Source of the DNA: Methanotrichaceae archaeon
GTDB taxonomy: Archaea; Halobacteriota; Methanosarcinia; Methanotrichales; Methanotrichaceae
Assembly (NCBI GenBank): GCA_013178225.1
Contig: JABLXE010000011.1
Span: 1-64,000 of the forward strand
Direction: 5' to 3'
DNA: 64,000 nucleotides
The number at the start of each line of letters is the position of its first letter. Position 1 is the first letter of the stretch. This document shows, piece by piece, positions 32,330 through 41,872 of this stretch. The notes under the pieces are model-generated. The model was not told the DNA's origin, did no database searches, and saw nothing but the letters and a program-made list of their open reading frames with translations. The position numbers and the translations under genes are program-made.

Positions 32330-35300
32330 ATGAATCTACGTGAGAAGACGCTCCTGGTGACAGGAAGCATCCTCCTCTGCCTCATGCTGGTGATCTATGC
32401 CACCTCGCAACTGGTCCTGCTCAGCAGCTTTGCCGGCATCGAAGAAAAAGATGCCGTTCAGGACGTTGAGCGTGCCTTGGACACCATGTCCCTGGAGCGT
32501 ACCAGCCTCAGCAATACGGCAGCCTACTGGGCAGCGAGAGATGGAACTTATCAGTTCATCAACAATGGCAATCAGGATAACATCCGGACCGACCTGGTCC
32601 AGGGATTGCTCTCCAACGAAACATTCTCAGAATTCAGAATAAATCTTATGATGTTCATAGGATCGTACGGCCAGACGGTTTATGTCAAATGTTTCGACCT
32701 CAACAATGAGAGCGAGATCCCGGTTCCAGCGGGGCTGTTCGAGCAGCTCTCTCTTTACGGCTTCTGCCCCGGATGTCTTGACAGGCAGAACAATCTTGAG
32801 GGTTTCATTCTCCTCCCTGAAGGTCCGATGATGATCGTATCGCATCCTGTGACCCCTGTAAACCGTACCGGCCCTCCGAAGGGAAGGCTGGTTATGGGAC
32901 GGTATCTCGATTCGCATGAGATCGAAAAGATTGCATCCATCGCTCATCTCAACCTCACCTTGGAAAGGCTGGACAGCCCCAACCTGCCTGCTGACTTTCA
33001 GGATGCTCGACGCTACCTCTCTTACCAGAGGCCCATACGGGTCGAAGACCTGAACGAGAACTCCATAGCCGGGTACGCCCTGATCAGAGACATATACGGC
33101 GATCCTATCTTGATCCTGAAAGCCGACTCGCCCAGAGACATCTACGTGCAGGGGCAAGCCGGCTTGCGCTACTTTATTGTGCTGTTTGCCCTGGCCGGAT
33201 TGATAATCGTCCTGCTGACTTTGTTCTACCTCGATAGGTCTGTGCTCTCCGGCCTGGTACATCTGAGCAGAAAGGTGGAGCAGATAGGGACCATGAGCGA
33301 CCTATCAGTGCGGGTGCCTTCTGAGAGAAAGGACGAGATGGGCCGTCTGTCAGCTTCCATCAACAACATGCTTTCCGAGCTGGAGAAGGCTCAGGCTGAA
33401 CTTCGCCAGAGCGAAGAGCGCTATCGAGCAATAGTTGAGGATCAGACCGAGCTCATCTGCCGCATACTTCCGGATGGAACCATGACCTTCGTGAACGATG
33501 CCTTCTGCCGGTTCCTGGGCCTGGGCAGCAAGGATCTGGTTGGCAAAAACATCTCCGAACTCTATCCCGAAATTGCCGCTCCCCTGAGCGGCGACTTCAG
33601 CAAAGGTACGGCAAAGAGCTATGATACGCAGATATCCCGGCCGGATGGATCCAGCTGGCTGCACTGGACATGCCGCGCCATATTCGACAGCTCGGGGGAT
33701 CTCTTCGAACTGCAGCTGGTCGGACGGGACATAAGCCTGCGAAAGAAGGCCGAAGAAGAGGTTCGAAAGCTCAACGAAGAGCTGGAGAGCCGGATTATCG
33801 AACGCACCAGGCAGCTTGAGGAGGCCAACGACGAGCTCCAAAAAGCCAAAGAGGCGGCTGAAGAGGGAGCAAGAGCCAAGGCGAAGTTCCTGGCCAATAT
33901 GAGCCATGAGATTCGCACCCCCTTGAATGCGGTTATCGGAATGACCGAGCTGCTCCAGCAGACGAGCTTGTCTCCAGAGCAAAGGGATTGTGCCGAGACC
34001 ATCAAACGAAGCGGGGAGGCTCTTCTGGCTACGATAAACGATATTCTTGATTTCTCCAAGATCGAGGAGAGCAAGATGCAGCTTGAGAGCCGTCCTTTCG
34101 ATCTCTGTAATACCATCGAGGAAGCTATGGATCTGGTCGCTGTCGGAGCGTCGCAAAAAAGACTCTCTCTGGCCTACATAGTCGAGGCCGAGACGCCCAC
34201 CTGGATAATTGGCGATCCTGACCGGTTGAGACAGATTTTGACCAATCTCGTCGGAAATGCGGTGAAGTTCACCGACAGAGGCGATGTTGCGATCTACGTT
34301 CAAGGCCGTCCCCGGCCGGAAGGACGTGCCGAAGAAGATGAATTCGAACTGAAGTTTGCGGTAAGGGATACGGGAATCGGCATTCCGCAGGACCGCATGC
34401 CTCATCTCTTCCAGTCCTTTTCCCAGGGGGATATGTCCACCACCAAAAAATACGGCGGCACCGGCCTTGGACTCGCGATCAGCAAGAGGCTGGCTGAGAT
34501 GATGGGTGGCAGAATTTGGGTGGAGAGCGAGGAAGGAAAAGGGTCGTCGTTCTATTTCACAATTAAGACCAGGATGGCCTCCGGCGATCTCTACGCCTCG
34601 CTTGAGGGATCAGGAGAACTGCCGGGTCTTCTCAAGGCTAAAAGGGCGCTCATAGTGGATGAGAATAAGATCTACCGCGAGATGCTGGAGTCTGTGCTTT
34701 CCTCGTGGAAAATGGCCCGCTGCTCGACCGGCTCGATAGAGGATGCCGTCCGCCAGCTGGAAGATGGAGAATCTTACGACCTGGCCCTGGTAGAGATTAA
34801 ATCACAGGAAGCATACGGCCGGGCGCTGGACGGGATTTGCAGCCGCTGGCCGGATCTGCCGGTAGTCGGAATGGCATCATTCGGTAAGACTGATATCGAG
34901 GGCTGTTTTTCGGCAGTTCTCACAAAACCCGTCAAGAGGTCCCAGCTCAGGGCGGTCCTGAAGGACATCTTTTCTGAGGGGGAGGATTGGGAAGCGGTTG
35001 AATCCAGGATTTCCAGTAACTTGCACGCCCAGGAGCCTATGAGCATCCTGCTGGCGGAAGACAACCCCATAAACCAAAAAGTGGCTCTGAAAATGCTGGC
35101 AAAGCTGGGCTACAGGGCAGACCTGGCGGAAAACGGGACCGAAGTGCTGGAAGCCCTGGAGCACCGGCAATACGATATCATCCTGATGGATGTGCAGATG
35201 CCGGAGATGGACGGCCTGGAGGCCACGCAAGCGATCCTTCGCGGCGGCTCGAAAGCTCGACCCAAGATCGTGGCTCTGACCGCTCATGCTCTGGAGGGAG

Positions 35301-35407
35301 ACAGAGAGCGGTATATCGAGGCGGGGATGGATGATTACATCTCCAAGCCCATGACTCTGGATAACCTCAGGACGGTTCTGGCCAGAGTAGCTCGCGATTT
35401 GCATTAG
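32330..35407 (+). CDS. Hybrid sensor histidine kinase (CHASE4-HAMP-PAS-HisKA-HATPase-REC-REC)
   Basis: A 1025-residue membrane sensor kinase. Transmembrane helix 1 is at about residues 8-30. The extracellular CHASE4-like domain contains [19 protein letters not shown]. Helix 2 is at about 281-300. HAMP, PAS (about 365-475) and a coiled coil follow. The phospho-accepting His is H526 in [17 protein letters not shown]-binding boxes are [19 protein letters not shown] and [10 protein letters not shown]. Receiver 1 has Glu (E822, LVEIK) where the Asp should be. Receiver 2 has D954 in [11 protein letters not shown]. No response regulator gene is adjacent, and there is no DNA-binding output. Confidence 0.93.
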   Translation: MNLREKTLLVTGSILLCLMLVIYATSQLVLLSSFAGIEEKDAVQDVERALDTMSLERTSLSNTAAYWAARDGTYQFINNGNQDNIRTDLVQGLLSNETFSEFRINLMMFIGSYGQTVYVKCFDLNNESEIPVPAGLFEQLSLYGFCPGCLDRQNNLEGFILLPEGPMMIVSHPVTPVNRTGPPKGRLVMGRYLDSHEIEKIASIAHLNLTLERLDSPNLPADFQDARRYLSYQRPIRVEDLNENSIAGYALIRDIYGDPILILKADSPRDIYVQGQAGLRYFIVLFALAGLIIVLLTLFYLDRSVLSGLVHLSRKVEQIGTMSDLSVRVPSERKDEMGRLSASINNMLSELEKAQAELRQSEERYRAIVEDQTELICRILPDGTMTFVNDAFCRFLGLGSKDLVGKNISELYPEIAAPLSGDFSKGTAKSYDTQISRPDGSSWLHWTCRAIFDSSGDLFELQLVGRDISLRKKAEEEVRKLNEELESRIIERTRQLEEANDELQKAKEAAEEGARAKAKFLANMSHEIRTPLNAVIGMTELLQQTSLSPEQRDCAETIKRSGEALLATINDILDFSKIEESKMQLESRPFDLCNTIEEAMDLVAVGASQKRLSLAYIVEAETPTWIIGDPDRLRQILTNLVGNAVKFTDRGDVAIYVQGRPRPEGRAEEDEFELKFAVRDTGIGIPQDRMPHLFQSFSQGDMSTTKKYGGTGLGLAISKRLAEMMGGRIWVESEEGKGSSFYFTIKTRMASGDLYASLEGSGELPGLLKAKRALIVDENKIYREMLESVLSSWKMARCSTGSIEDAVRQLEDGESYDLALVEIKSQEAYGRALDGICSRWPDLPVVGMASFGKTDIEGCFSAVLTKPVKRSQLRAVLKDIFSEGEDWEAVESRISSNLHAQEPMSILLAEDNPINQKVALKMLAKLGYRADLAENGTEVLEALEHRQYDIILMDVQMPEMDGLEATQAILRGGSKARPKIVALTAHALEGDRERYIEAGMDDYISKPMTLDNLRTVLARVARDLH

Positions 35408-35502
35408 ATCTGCAATTTGCATTGGTGCATTGGAAATGAAAATGTCCGGCAAATGGTAACGCGAAAGCTAAATAAGATGCACAAAGGCAGAAGACGAATA
35501 TT

Positions 35503-35790
35503 TTACGGATATCTTTTCAATTTGAGTGATGATGGATCGCGGTCCAGGTTGACATTGATCATGGAATTGATGTCTGCCAGATTGGATAACAGGGCCTCGC
35601 CTGAAGGCGTGATCCTGTAGACTTTTCCATCAGCCTTTAGATAATCGTGCTTGAGGAGCCAGTTCAAATAGATGCCGGCGTTTTTGAAGTTCAAATTGGC
35701 CTGGTAGACTATGCGAGTCTTGCTTGCGCCAGACGATTTGCATATATTGAGTATGCAGGCTATGATCTCCAGCTTATTTCGCCGTGCTAT
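35503..35790 (-). CDS. Winged-helix regulator with an apparent ATA start
   Basis: A common archaeal winged-helix protein of about 95 residues. From the N-terminus it reads ARRNKLEIIACILNICKS, SGASKTRIVYQANLNFKNAG, IYLNWLLKHDYLKADG and KVYRITPSGEALL, which covers the full family domain. In frame there is no ATG, GTG or TTG before the conserved RRNKLEII. The codon in the right place is ATA (35788-35790), seven bases after AGGAGG. The only standard alternative is a TTG at 35694, which would remove the recognition helix. Either ATA is used or the start was recently lost by mutation. The target is unknown. Confidence 0.65.
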   Translation of the reverse strand: MARRNKLEIIACILNICKSSGASKTRIVYQANLNFKNAGIYLNWLLKHDYLKADGKVYRITPSGEALLSNLADINSMINVNLDRDPSSLKLKRYP

Positions 35791-35819
35791 TTCGATGCCT
35801 CCTAGAAAATCCTGAAAAG

Positions 35820-36180
35820 TACTTTAACATATCCACCTTGACAGTGATAAAACTTTCGAAAAGATGTAGCTATGAAAATCGGCGTATTCCGTCTCTAGGA
35901 TTCCGGCCCTATTATAGCAGTTGATTTAAAACTGAGTGAAATTTTATCATTATGTTCCAAATTGTAATTTTATATTTAATTGTAAATATTTCAGTTCGCA
36001 AAGAGGCCGAAATTCCAATTGAGAACTGCATGATTGGACCCAATTAACTTCCCATGATAAATTAGACACTTTGTGGTATTTGTAAAGGCAAATTGTTCGC
36101 CTTTGATCATGCGAGATTCTGGCAACTGAGCTAGCAATGCCACATGTCGCTATTAGCAATATAAAATCTTTTAAATGGAC
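35820..36180. other. AT-rich intergenic region
   Basis: About 360 bases between a regulator gene and the YunC-family gene. It is clearly more A+T rich than its surroundings. A 69-codon open frame at 35950-36159 has no ribosome site or family resemblance and is not accepted as a gene. Confidence 0.4.
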
Positions 36181-36181
36181 G

Positions 36182-36496
36182 TCAGAGCATTTCCAGTGCC
36201 TCTCTTCCTGAGATTCCGGTCTTCAGTCCCAGCTTCTCGGCGGAGAGGTTCACTTCTTTGACGGTTCCTTCCAGCAGGTCTTGCAGGCTGACAATAGATG
36301 CTCCGTTCTTGTGTCCCACTTTGGCCGCGGGACAGTCGAACTTGTCCAGAGCCGCCAGATCGAAAGCACCGCATCCTATCATCCCGCTGTCTGTAACTGC
36401 GCTCACTATCTTGAGGTCACCCAAAGGAATGACATAGCCGTCCGCGCTCTTCCTGGAAAGCTGAACCTTCATGTGGATCATTTCTTCCTCCGACAA
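36182..36496 (-). CDS. YunC/DUF1805 family protein
   Basis: A 104-residue protein of the YunC family. The core GYVIPLGDLKIVSAVTDSGM followed by IGCGAFDLAALDKFDCPAAK contains the GCGAFD motif typical of the family. A C-terminal segment (SIVSLQDLLEGTVKEVNLSA, then EKLGLKTGISGREALEML) completes it. The exact role of DUF1805 proteins is not known. The ATG at 36496 and a second ATG at 36472 (MKVQLSRKS) are both possible starts. No operon partner is visible. Confidence 0.82.
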   Translation of the reverse strand: MSEEEMIHMKVQLSRKSADGYVIPLGDLKIVSAVTDSGMIGCGAFDLAALDKFDCPAAKVGHKNGASIVSLQDLLEGTVKEVNLSAEKLGLKTGISGREALEML

Positions 36497-36960
36497 GTCT
36501 TACACTATCTTTTTCTTCAGCGTGTACTGCTTCAACCCTTAAAAAGTCTTTGGCCGACGCATAATCAATTTCTCATCTATAATATGCGAATTTGAATCAA
36601 AAATACCTCCTACTTCCTGAATAGATTCCCCGATAATGATCTGGAGAGAGTGGATGAGTGATGACGTGATTATTAATTGATATTGATACTTCTCGAAAGC
36701 AGCAGAAGCCAGGGGGAAAAGATCTAGAAAGAATCCCGCATAGACCTAAAACCCTATTTTTATATCGAAAGAGTTAAATACTATGATGATTACTTGCTTA
36801 TTATTAATATTATGTAGGATGAATCGCTACCTCTAAGCGGCTCAGGGCATACATCCCCTCAATTAGTCCCTTCGCTCTGGGCCGTCTCTTCTATTCCCGA
36901 AAAAACAGCCGTTAAGAGGCGCTTTGGGTCCATTCTTGCGGCCTTGGCCGCAGCCTGGCT
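36497..36960. other. Intergenic region with hairpin after the C45 gene
   Basis: About 460 bases. A perfect GCGGCC-TT-GGCCGC palindrome at about 36939-36952 lies just after the stop of the acyltransferase gene and may end its transcript. The centre (36720-36830) is strongly A+T rich. No gene is recognised. Confidence 0.4.
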
Positions 36961-38388
36961 CTAGCGCATCCTTTCCAGCAGCTCTTTCAGATTGAAGTGC
37001 TCGTAGCCCCCGTACTGGGCCGGAAAGCCTCTGGCTGCCAGCCAGAAGTCTCCCGCCTGTGGATAGGCCACCATGCTCCACATGTTGGCGATATGGGCCC
37101 GAAAGGTCCCGAGGGGCTCTTTCGCATGGTAGGTGAAATCCGGATAGAGAGCGCAGATGGTGCACAGAATATTATTGGTCCAGGAGGGAAAATCCGGCGG
37201 TCGAATCTGGCGAGTGTAGGGATCGTAGCGATCGCTGAGAATCTTCATGGCAGTCTCAGGAGTGATCCGGCCGTAATGCTCGTGGATCAGCTGTCTATAG
37301 CGCTCAAAGCGGCTGGGTGCTTGAACATAAAAGTTGTATGGATCTTTGAGGCTGTTCTGCCAGGCTTCGACTGTGGAGATGTCCTTCAGCTCATTGACCG
37401 GGGCCTGGTCCGCGACCATGTTGTATCCGGAGTAGCCCATCCATCCCGGATAGCAGTTGGAGTGATTGGTCTGCCAGAGCGCTTTCACTTCAGGCATAGG
37501 ATGACGGATGGCGATCCTATCTGAAGAGGTCTCTACAACTGCCGCTTTCCTGGCCCCGGCATCGGCCAGTTGATAGGCGATGCCGGCGCAGCCAGGATGC
37601 AGGCGGAAGATCTGTATGGCCTGGTCCAGGCTGCCGGCGTAAGTCAGCAGTAGACGGGTAAATACGGCAATTCCGCAACCCTTCATGCTTTCGTGCTGCA
37701 TGGAGTTCAGCTGGGTCATCATCTCCATGCCGCTCTCGTTTAATCCCCCGTCAAGCCCCACCATTCCCGGGTAAGTCATGAAGGCATGGCCGAAACCCTG
37801 GGAAGGATCGGCAACGACCAATAGCCGGCTATCCAGCTGCTCCGGCATATTGAAGTTGTCCTCGTTCTTGCCGAAGATCAGTCGGCCGTCGCCTCCTGCC
37901 CAATCATCCCAGGCGCAAAAGCTGGAGCATCCGCCTGCGGGCCCAATTGTCATTGCTGAGCCTGCAGAGTTAGATGCATCTGAACCGTCGCGCTGCCGGT
38001 ATTGAGGATGGCAGTAGATGCACCACTGGTCGTAATTGGTGTTCCAGAGCATCACCTGGCTTAGCGTTACATCGCTTCCTGCGCCTTTAGCGCCGTCGGC
38101 GATTCCTTCCATCTCTTGCCTCAGCTCCGGGGGAAGATGCGGCTCGGCCTCCTGCTGGCCTGCTCTCAGCAGCTCTTCTGCGCGTTTTGTGTCGCTTCCG
38201 GTCTGCGCAGCCACATAGGCAGCTGTGGCCAGCAGAGTCCGGTTGATCATCAAACCGATCTCTTCTGCCAGCAGGAAGCCATGTTGATAGCCCATCTGGT
38301 AAGGGCTGCCCTTGATGTGCAGTACCTTGATTCCGTTTCGATTATCGAGCCCTGCGCCTCTTAAGATCTCATCTTTCATCCAGGCCAC
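36961..38388 (-). CDS. C45-family autoproteolytic acyltransferase/hydrolase
   Basis: A 475-residue Ntn-hydrolase relative of acyl-CoA:6-aminopenicillanic acid acyltransferase. The N-terminal part (IKGSPYQMGYQHGFLLAEEI) is the family's pro-region. The probable nucleophile exposed after self-cleavage is C154 in AGGCSSFCAWDDW. It is followed by the LIFGKNEDNFN and GMVGLDGGLNESGM substrate-region motifs. No convincing signal peptide is seen, so it is probably cytoplasmic. Archaeal members are uncharacterised; amide or peptide cleavage is a guess from the family. An alternative start MKDEILRG is three codons in. Confidence 0.82.
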   Translation of the reverse strand: MAWMKDEILRGAGLDNRNGIKVLHIKGSPYQMGYQHGFLLAEEIGLMINRTLLATAAYVAAQTGSDTKRAEELLRAGQQEAEPHLPPELRQEMEGIADGAKGAGSDVTLSQVMLWNTNYDQWCIYCHPQYRQRDGSDASNSAGSAMTIGPAGGCSSFCAWDDWAGGDGRLIFGKNEDNFNMPEQLDSRLLVVADPSQGFGHAFMTYPGMVGLDGGLNESGMEMMTQLNSMQHESMKGCGIAVFTRLLLTYAGSLDQAIQIFRLHPGCAGIAYQLADAGARKAAVVETSSDRIAIRHPMPEVKALWQTNHSNCYPGWMGYSGYNMVADQAPVNELKDISTVEAWQNSLKDPYNFYVQAPSRFERYRQLIHEHYGRITPETAMKILSDRYDPYTRQIRPPDFPSWTNNILCTICALYPDFTYHAKEPLGTFRAHIANMWSMVAYPQAGDFWLAARGFPAQYGGYEHFNLKELLERMR

Positions 38389-38623
38389 CTGTTCGAAGAT
38401 GATATGGGGGATAAAATATATGCCATCTTGAGGAGACGAATCTCAATAGATTTTCGCTTCTGCCGGATGAGCCGGGGCCGTGTTCTGCCGGTGGGGAAAA
38501 AAGGCCTTCGCTAATGCAGTTTGGCACAATCGGCATCCGCTCAATCCTGGCGATTGCTGTCTGAGATTAGTCCCCTTATCGAGATGTATTGCTCGATATC
38601 AATCGCTGAATTTTTCAGATCCT

Positions 38624-38998
38624 TCAAACCTGAGGCCATTTGGGCAGATGGTCAAACGGAGTGTACCAGAAGGTTCCATACCAGGCGTCAACGCCGAGAT
38701 GCCGTCCGCTGGTAGCTGTAACAGTGCAGGGTTGTGTGTAGTTGCAGGGCGCTGGTGGACAGTAATACGGCCAGCAGCAACAGCTGGAGCAAGACTTTTC
38801 CGCTTTGGTGGATATCACCGTATTTCTGGCATTGCTTCCGACGATCTCCAGATCAATAGAGCCTGCGGCAGGTGCGGCGATGCGAGTATCTTCGGTATTG
38901 CTTCCCACTATGTCTACCACTATCGATCCGTGGCCGGCAGCTAAGGATACGGACGATAGAGCCACAAACATCAATATGAATGTTATTGCCTTCTTCAA
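38624..38998 (-). CDS. Exported small protein with IVGS repeats and Cys cluster (paralog A)
   Basis: This 124-residue protein has a signal peptide (AITFILMFVALSSVSLA) and a TTG start behind GGGAGG. Two short repeats follow, VVDIVGSNTEDTRI and DLEIVGSNARNTVI, each about 15 residues. A Cys-rich stretch, CSSCCCWPYYCPPAPC, comes next, then an aromatic tail. The same plan occurs in the protein at 41354-41791, so the two are paralogs. The repeat resembles beta-arch repeats of amyloid-like surface proteins, but this is only a pattern comparison. No known family is recognised. Confidence 0.7.
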   Translation of the reverse strand: MKKAITFILMFVALSSVSLAAGHGSIVVDIVGSNTEDTRIAAPAAGSIDLEIVGSNARNTVISTKAEKSCSSCCCWPYYCPPAPCNYTQPCTVTATSGRHLGVDAWYGTFWYTPFDHLPKWPQV

Positions 38999-39151
38999 CC
39001 CTCTTTCCTCCCTTTCGATCTATAGTTAAGGCTTTTTATATATACTGAAAGTAGAAAAATCTTTCGCCCATTCTTTTGGAAGTCATCAGGACGGGCGGGA
39101 ATGTGAGGATGATTGCTGAGTCTCCCGTTTGGTCCCGAAGGAAACTCAGTC

Positions 39152-39610
39152 TCAGGATTTCGAAGGGCAGCTTACCAATATCGTCACCCGGTCTCCGTCA
39201 CTGAGGCCCAGGACCTCCCTGAGCTTTGCCGGAGCCAGGACCTCGATCACATCGCTGGGATAATGGGTTCTCTCTGGGATCACCACCGCCGCTGAAACGC
39301 CGGATATCCTTGCCGGGTAGCATCTGCTGGAGCCGTAGACGTGCTCACCCTGGACAAAGCCCTGGATAATGATTGCCTGACGCCTGTCCAGCTCTTCGCG
39401 ATGCCCCATGCTGGACGGATAGAGATGAACGTTGAGGGTCCCGGGGAAAGGTGAGAATCCCAGTTTCTCCTCAAACTGTCTCCGGTATCCGGGAATACTT
39501 ACGTAATGCTGCGCTTTTCCTGATCCCGGCAGGACCCTTCCCTCCAGCTGCAATGCTTTCAGCTCACGGTCTGCGCCTTTTGCCGTCGCTTTCCCCGGTC
39601 GCCTGTCCAT
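39152..39610 (-). CDS. ribK: CTP-dependent riboflavin kinase, archaeal
   Basis: A 152-residue DUF120-type kinase that makes FMN from riboflavin using CTP. The N-terminal strand region LQLEGRVLPGSGKAQHYVSI contains the nucleotide-binding GxGxA-like turn. FSPFPGTLNVHLYPSSM holds the conserved GTLNV motif, and YPSDVIEVLAPAKLREVLGL is the C-terminal family pattern. Many archaeal versions have an N-terminal winged-helix domain; this one is the kinase alone. It stands between unrelated genes. Confidence 0.93.
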   Translation of the reverse strand: MDRRPGKATAKGADRELKALQLEGRVLPGSGKAQHYVSIPGYRRQFEEKLGFSPFPGTLNVHLYPSSMGHREELDRRQAIIIQGFVQGEHVYGSSRCYPARISGVSAAVVIPERTHYPSDVIEVLAPAKLREVLGLSDGDRVTILVSCPSKS

Positions 39611-39829
39611 TCGTTGATCCCCTTTTCAGCCGAACCCTTCTCTCTTTTCCCGTTTTATCAGATTTCCGGAAGGAGACTCGGGGCTTTCCCGGATTCCTGG
39701 AGCGGCTCGGGGCGGGGAAAGTTTGGGTCAGGTGTGTTCGTTCGGGACGGACCGGTATGGATCGGTATTTATGTCCTAGCCCGGCTATTATTAATTGATA
39801 ATTTCTGGGATGGCAGGAGAGGTTTGACC

Positions 39830-40261
39830 GTGGTGGATGAGAATTGCATCAGGATCGATTTTGGACATTCGTGCGAGGAAGAGCCGGTGGTCGAGCTTTA
39901 CCGCTCGGGCGGCTGGTGGAAGGAAGATATGGACCCTTCCAAGATCGGTATGCTGATCTCCGGGAGCTATTTGTTTGCGGCTGCGATTGAGACCTCGACC
40001 GGCAGGTGCATAGGCATGGGGCGGGCGGTCTCGGATGGGGTAGCAGATGCCTATATCCAGGATGTGGTCGTTCTCTCCGGCTGGAGAGGGAAAGGAGTTG
40101 GAAGGATGATTGTGTCTGCGCTCCTGAAGCGTTGCCGGTCCGGGGGAATTTCGTGGATAGGATTGATTGCCCAGCCGGGAACAGAGGGATTCTACCGCTC
40201 GTTGGGTTTTTCGCCCATGGAGGGACACGTTCCCATGTTGCTCACGGGGGGAATTGATTGA
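39830..40261 (+). CDS. GNAT family N-acetyltransferase
   Basis: A protein of about 143 residues with the acetyl-CoA motif VVVLSGWRGKGVGRMIVSAL and the C-terminal GFYRSLGF strand and turn of GNAT enzymes. The start is uncertain. GTG at 39830 has GGAGAGG at good spacing; a TTG at 39824 is too close to it. A much longer open frame upstream is not supported. Its stop codon overlaps the TTG start of the next gene (TTGA), so the two are coupled. The acceptor substrate is unknown. Confidence 0.85.
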   Translation: MVDENCIRIDFGHSCEEEPVVELYRSGGWWKEDMDPSKIGMLISGSYLFAAAIETSTGRCIGMGRAVSDGVADAYIQDVVVLSGWRGKGVGRMIVSALLKRCRSGGISWIGLIAQPGTEGFYRSLGFSPMEGHVPMLLTGGID

Positions 40262-41172
40262 CGCTGAAAGACTCTGATTTCAAGCCGGTCGCTCTACAGG
40301 ACCGGGACCTATTCCAAAGACACTACCTGGCGTTTCCTCAGCAGCATAGCGATAATACTTTTGTCAATATGGTTTGCTGGAACCATTATGCCCACTATCG
40401 ATTCGCATTCGAGCAGGACTGCATCGTGCTCTCCAGCACCATCGATGGAAAAACCCGCTTTAGGCCGCCGATAGGTCCGCGAGATCCCGAACTGCTGGCT
40501 GAGGTGATGGAGCTTTCGGCAAGAAGCGATGATCCACATCCTTTGGTGATCCTTGATCCTGGGTCTTGGGAGTGGATCTCGGAGCTTTACCCGGGCCTGG
40601 AGCTTCATCCTGAGCGGGACTACTTCGACTACGTTTACCTGGCGTCTGAGCTGGCGGAGCTTCCCGGAAAAAAGTTTCAGACCATCCGGCATCAGTTAAA
40701 CCAGTTCCAGCGCCAGTGCTCTCCGGAAGCTATGCCGGTGAACGCCGACTGCATGGATGAAGTGCGCGAATTTCTGGAAAAGTGGTGCGAGTGGAAGGAC
40801 TGCGATTCTGAACCCATACTGGCCAACGAGAGGGAAGCTGTATTCTTTGCCATCGACCACTTCCAGTCGCTGCAATTGTCCGGGCTGGCCATTAGGGCAG
40901 AGGGACAGATCGGGGCCCTGTCCGTATTCGAGCGGTTAAACGAGAGCACGGCACTGGTTCACTTCGAGAAGGGCCTTCCTGATTGTAAGGGCATCTACAG
41001 GGCCATCAACGCCGAGACGGCCAGGTATCTGGCTCCGGATTATGTCTACATCAATCGGGAGAGCGACATGGGGGTAGAAGGACTGCGGGAAGCCAAGACG
41101 AGGTATCACCCCCATCATCTGGTGGAGGTGCACCTGGTGAAGAGGGACGATCTGGAAAGGCTGGTGCTGTAG
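40258..41172 (+). CDS. DUF2156 (phosphatidylglycerol lysyltransferase-like GNAT fold) protein
   Basis: A 304-residue protein of the DUF2156 family, with two GNAT-like halves. Recognisable parts are QQHSDNTFVNMVCWNHYAHY near the N-terminus, GKKFQTIRHQLNQFQRQ in the middle, and INRESDMGVEGLREAKTRYH near the end. The last motif is the family signature. Relatives transfer amino-acyl groups from tRNA to lipids or peptides, but archaeal members are uncharacterised. It is translationally coupled to the GNAT gene in front. There is no transmembrane region, unlike MprF. Confidence 0.85.
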   Translation: MTLKDSDFKPVALQDRDLFQRHYLAFPQQHSDNTFVNMVCWNHYAHYRFAFEQDCIVLSSTIDGKTRFRPPIGPRDPELLAEVMELSARSDDPHPLVILDPGSWEWISELYPGLELHPERDYFDYVYLASELAELPGKKFQTIRHQLNQFQRQCSPEAMPVNADCMDEVREFLEKWCEWKDCDSEPILANEREAVFFAIDHFQSLQLSGLAIRAEGQIGALSVFERLNESTALVHFEKGLPDCKGIYRAINAETARYLAPDYVYINRESDMGVEGLREAKTRYHPHHLVEVHLVKRDDLERLVL

Positions 41173-41353
41173 TGTCCCTTCGACGGCCGGATTTGATGGG
41201 ATCATCCGGGCCTAAATAAATGCCAAGGCTAACGAAGCTCTCCCGCGTTGGGTCGCAGGCCTTATTCTCCTGCTCTGGTGAGAGCCTCCTTTTAGCCCCG
41301 TGGCTATCGATGATGCCTTATCGATGTTGCCTATCGATTTACCTGCATCGAAG

Positions 41354-41791
41354 TTACCTGTATCCTCCAATGGATAGAACCTGATTGTCGATTTGCGGTG
41401 AGCAGGGGCTCCAGCACGGTGGAACGCACCCGCACGGCGTCCTTAGGAAGGATTTATGGTATCTGGTGGGGATGTAGGAGCTGTAGGGATAGCACAGGGA
41501 TCGGGAAAAGTCGGCCCATTCGTTGGGATAGCAGATGTTGCAGCAGCACGGTGCGTTCTTCTCGGCCAGAGGATTGCCGATCACGATATTGCTGGTCGTG
41601 CTCCCGACGATTGTCACCTCCACAGGCCTTCCACCGGGGTTGTCCACCTGAGCGTTCTCCGCCTGACTGCCTATCACATCCAGGGTCACGGTGCCATAAC
41701 CACTAGCGTAACCACTGCCGTAACCACTACCAGCGTACGCTGCAGAAGACCACAGCATAAGCAAGAGTCCTAACATGACTGCCCTTTTCAC
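41354..41791 (-). CDS. Exported small protein with IVGS repeats and Cys cluster (paralog B)
   Basis: A 145-residue protein with a GTG start (41791) behind GAAAGG, a signal peptide (AVMLGLLLMLWSSAAYAG) and then a Gly/Tyr/Ser-rich segment GSGYGSGYASGYG. Two repeats follow, VTLDVIGSQAENAQVD and VEVTIVGSTTSNIVIG. Then come Cys-rich stretches, CCCNICYP and CGCVPPCWSPC. It matches the layout of the protein at 38624-38998. It is probably a secreted or surface-bound protein, stabilised by disulfides or metal binding. Function unknown. Confidence 0.7.
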   Translation of the reverse strand: MKRAVMLGLLLMLWSSAAYAGSGYGSGYASGYGTVTLDVIGSQAENAQVDNPGGRPVEVTIVGSTTSNIVIGNPLAEKNAPCCCNICYPNEWADFSRSLCYPYSSYIPTRYHKSFLRTPCGCVPPCWSPCSPQIDNQVLSIGGYR

Positions 41792-41872
41792 CCTTTCGCC
41801 CCCTTTCGAGCAAAATTTGAACATTAGAAGGTATTAAAGGTAGAAAAACTTTTTGTGCTGGTATCTATCGTA

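Noticed and set aside
33350-34405. 351-codon frame antisense to the histidine kinase
   Set aside because: It lies opposite the PAS, HisKA and ATPase domains, whose motifs are all intact; it is a by-product of GC-rich codon use.
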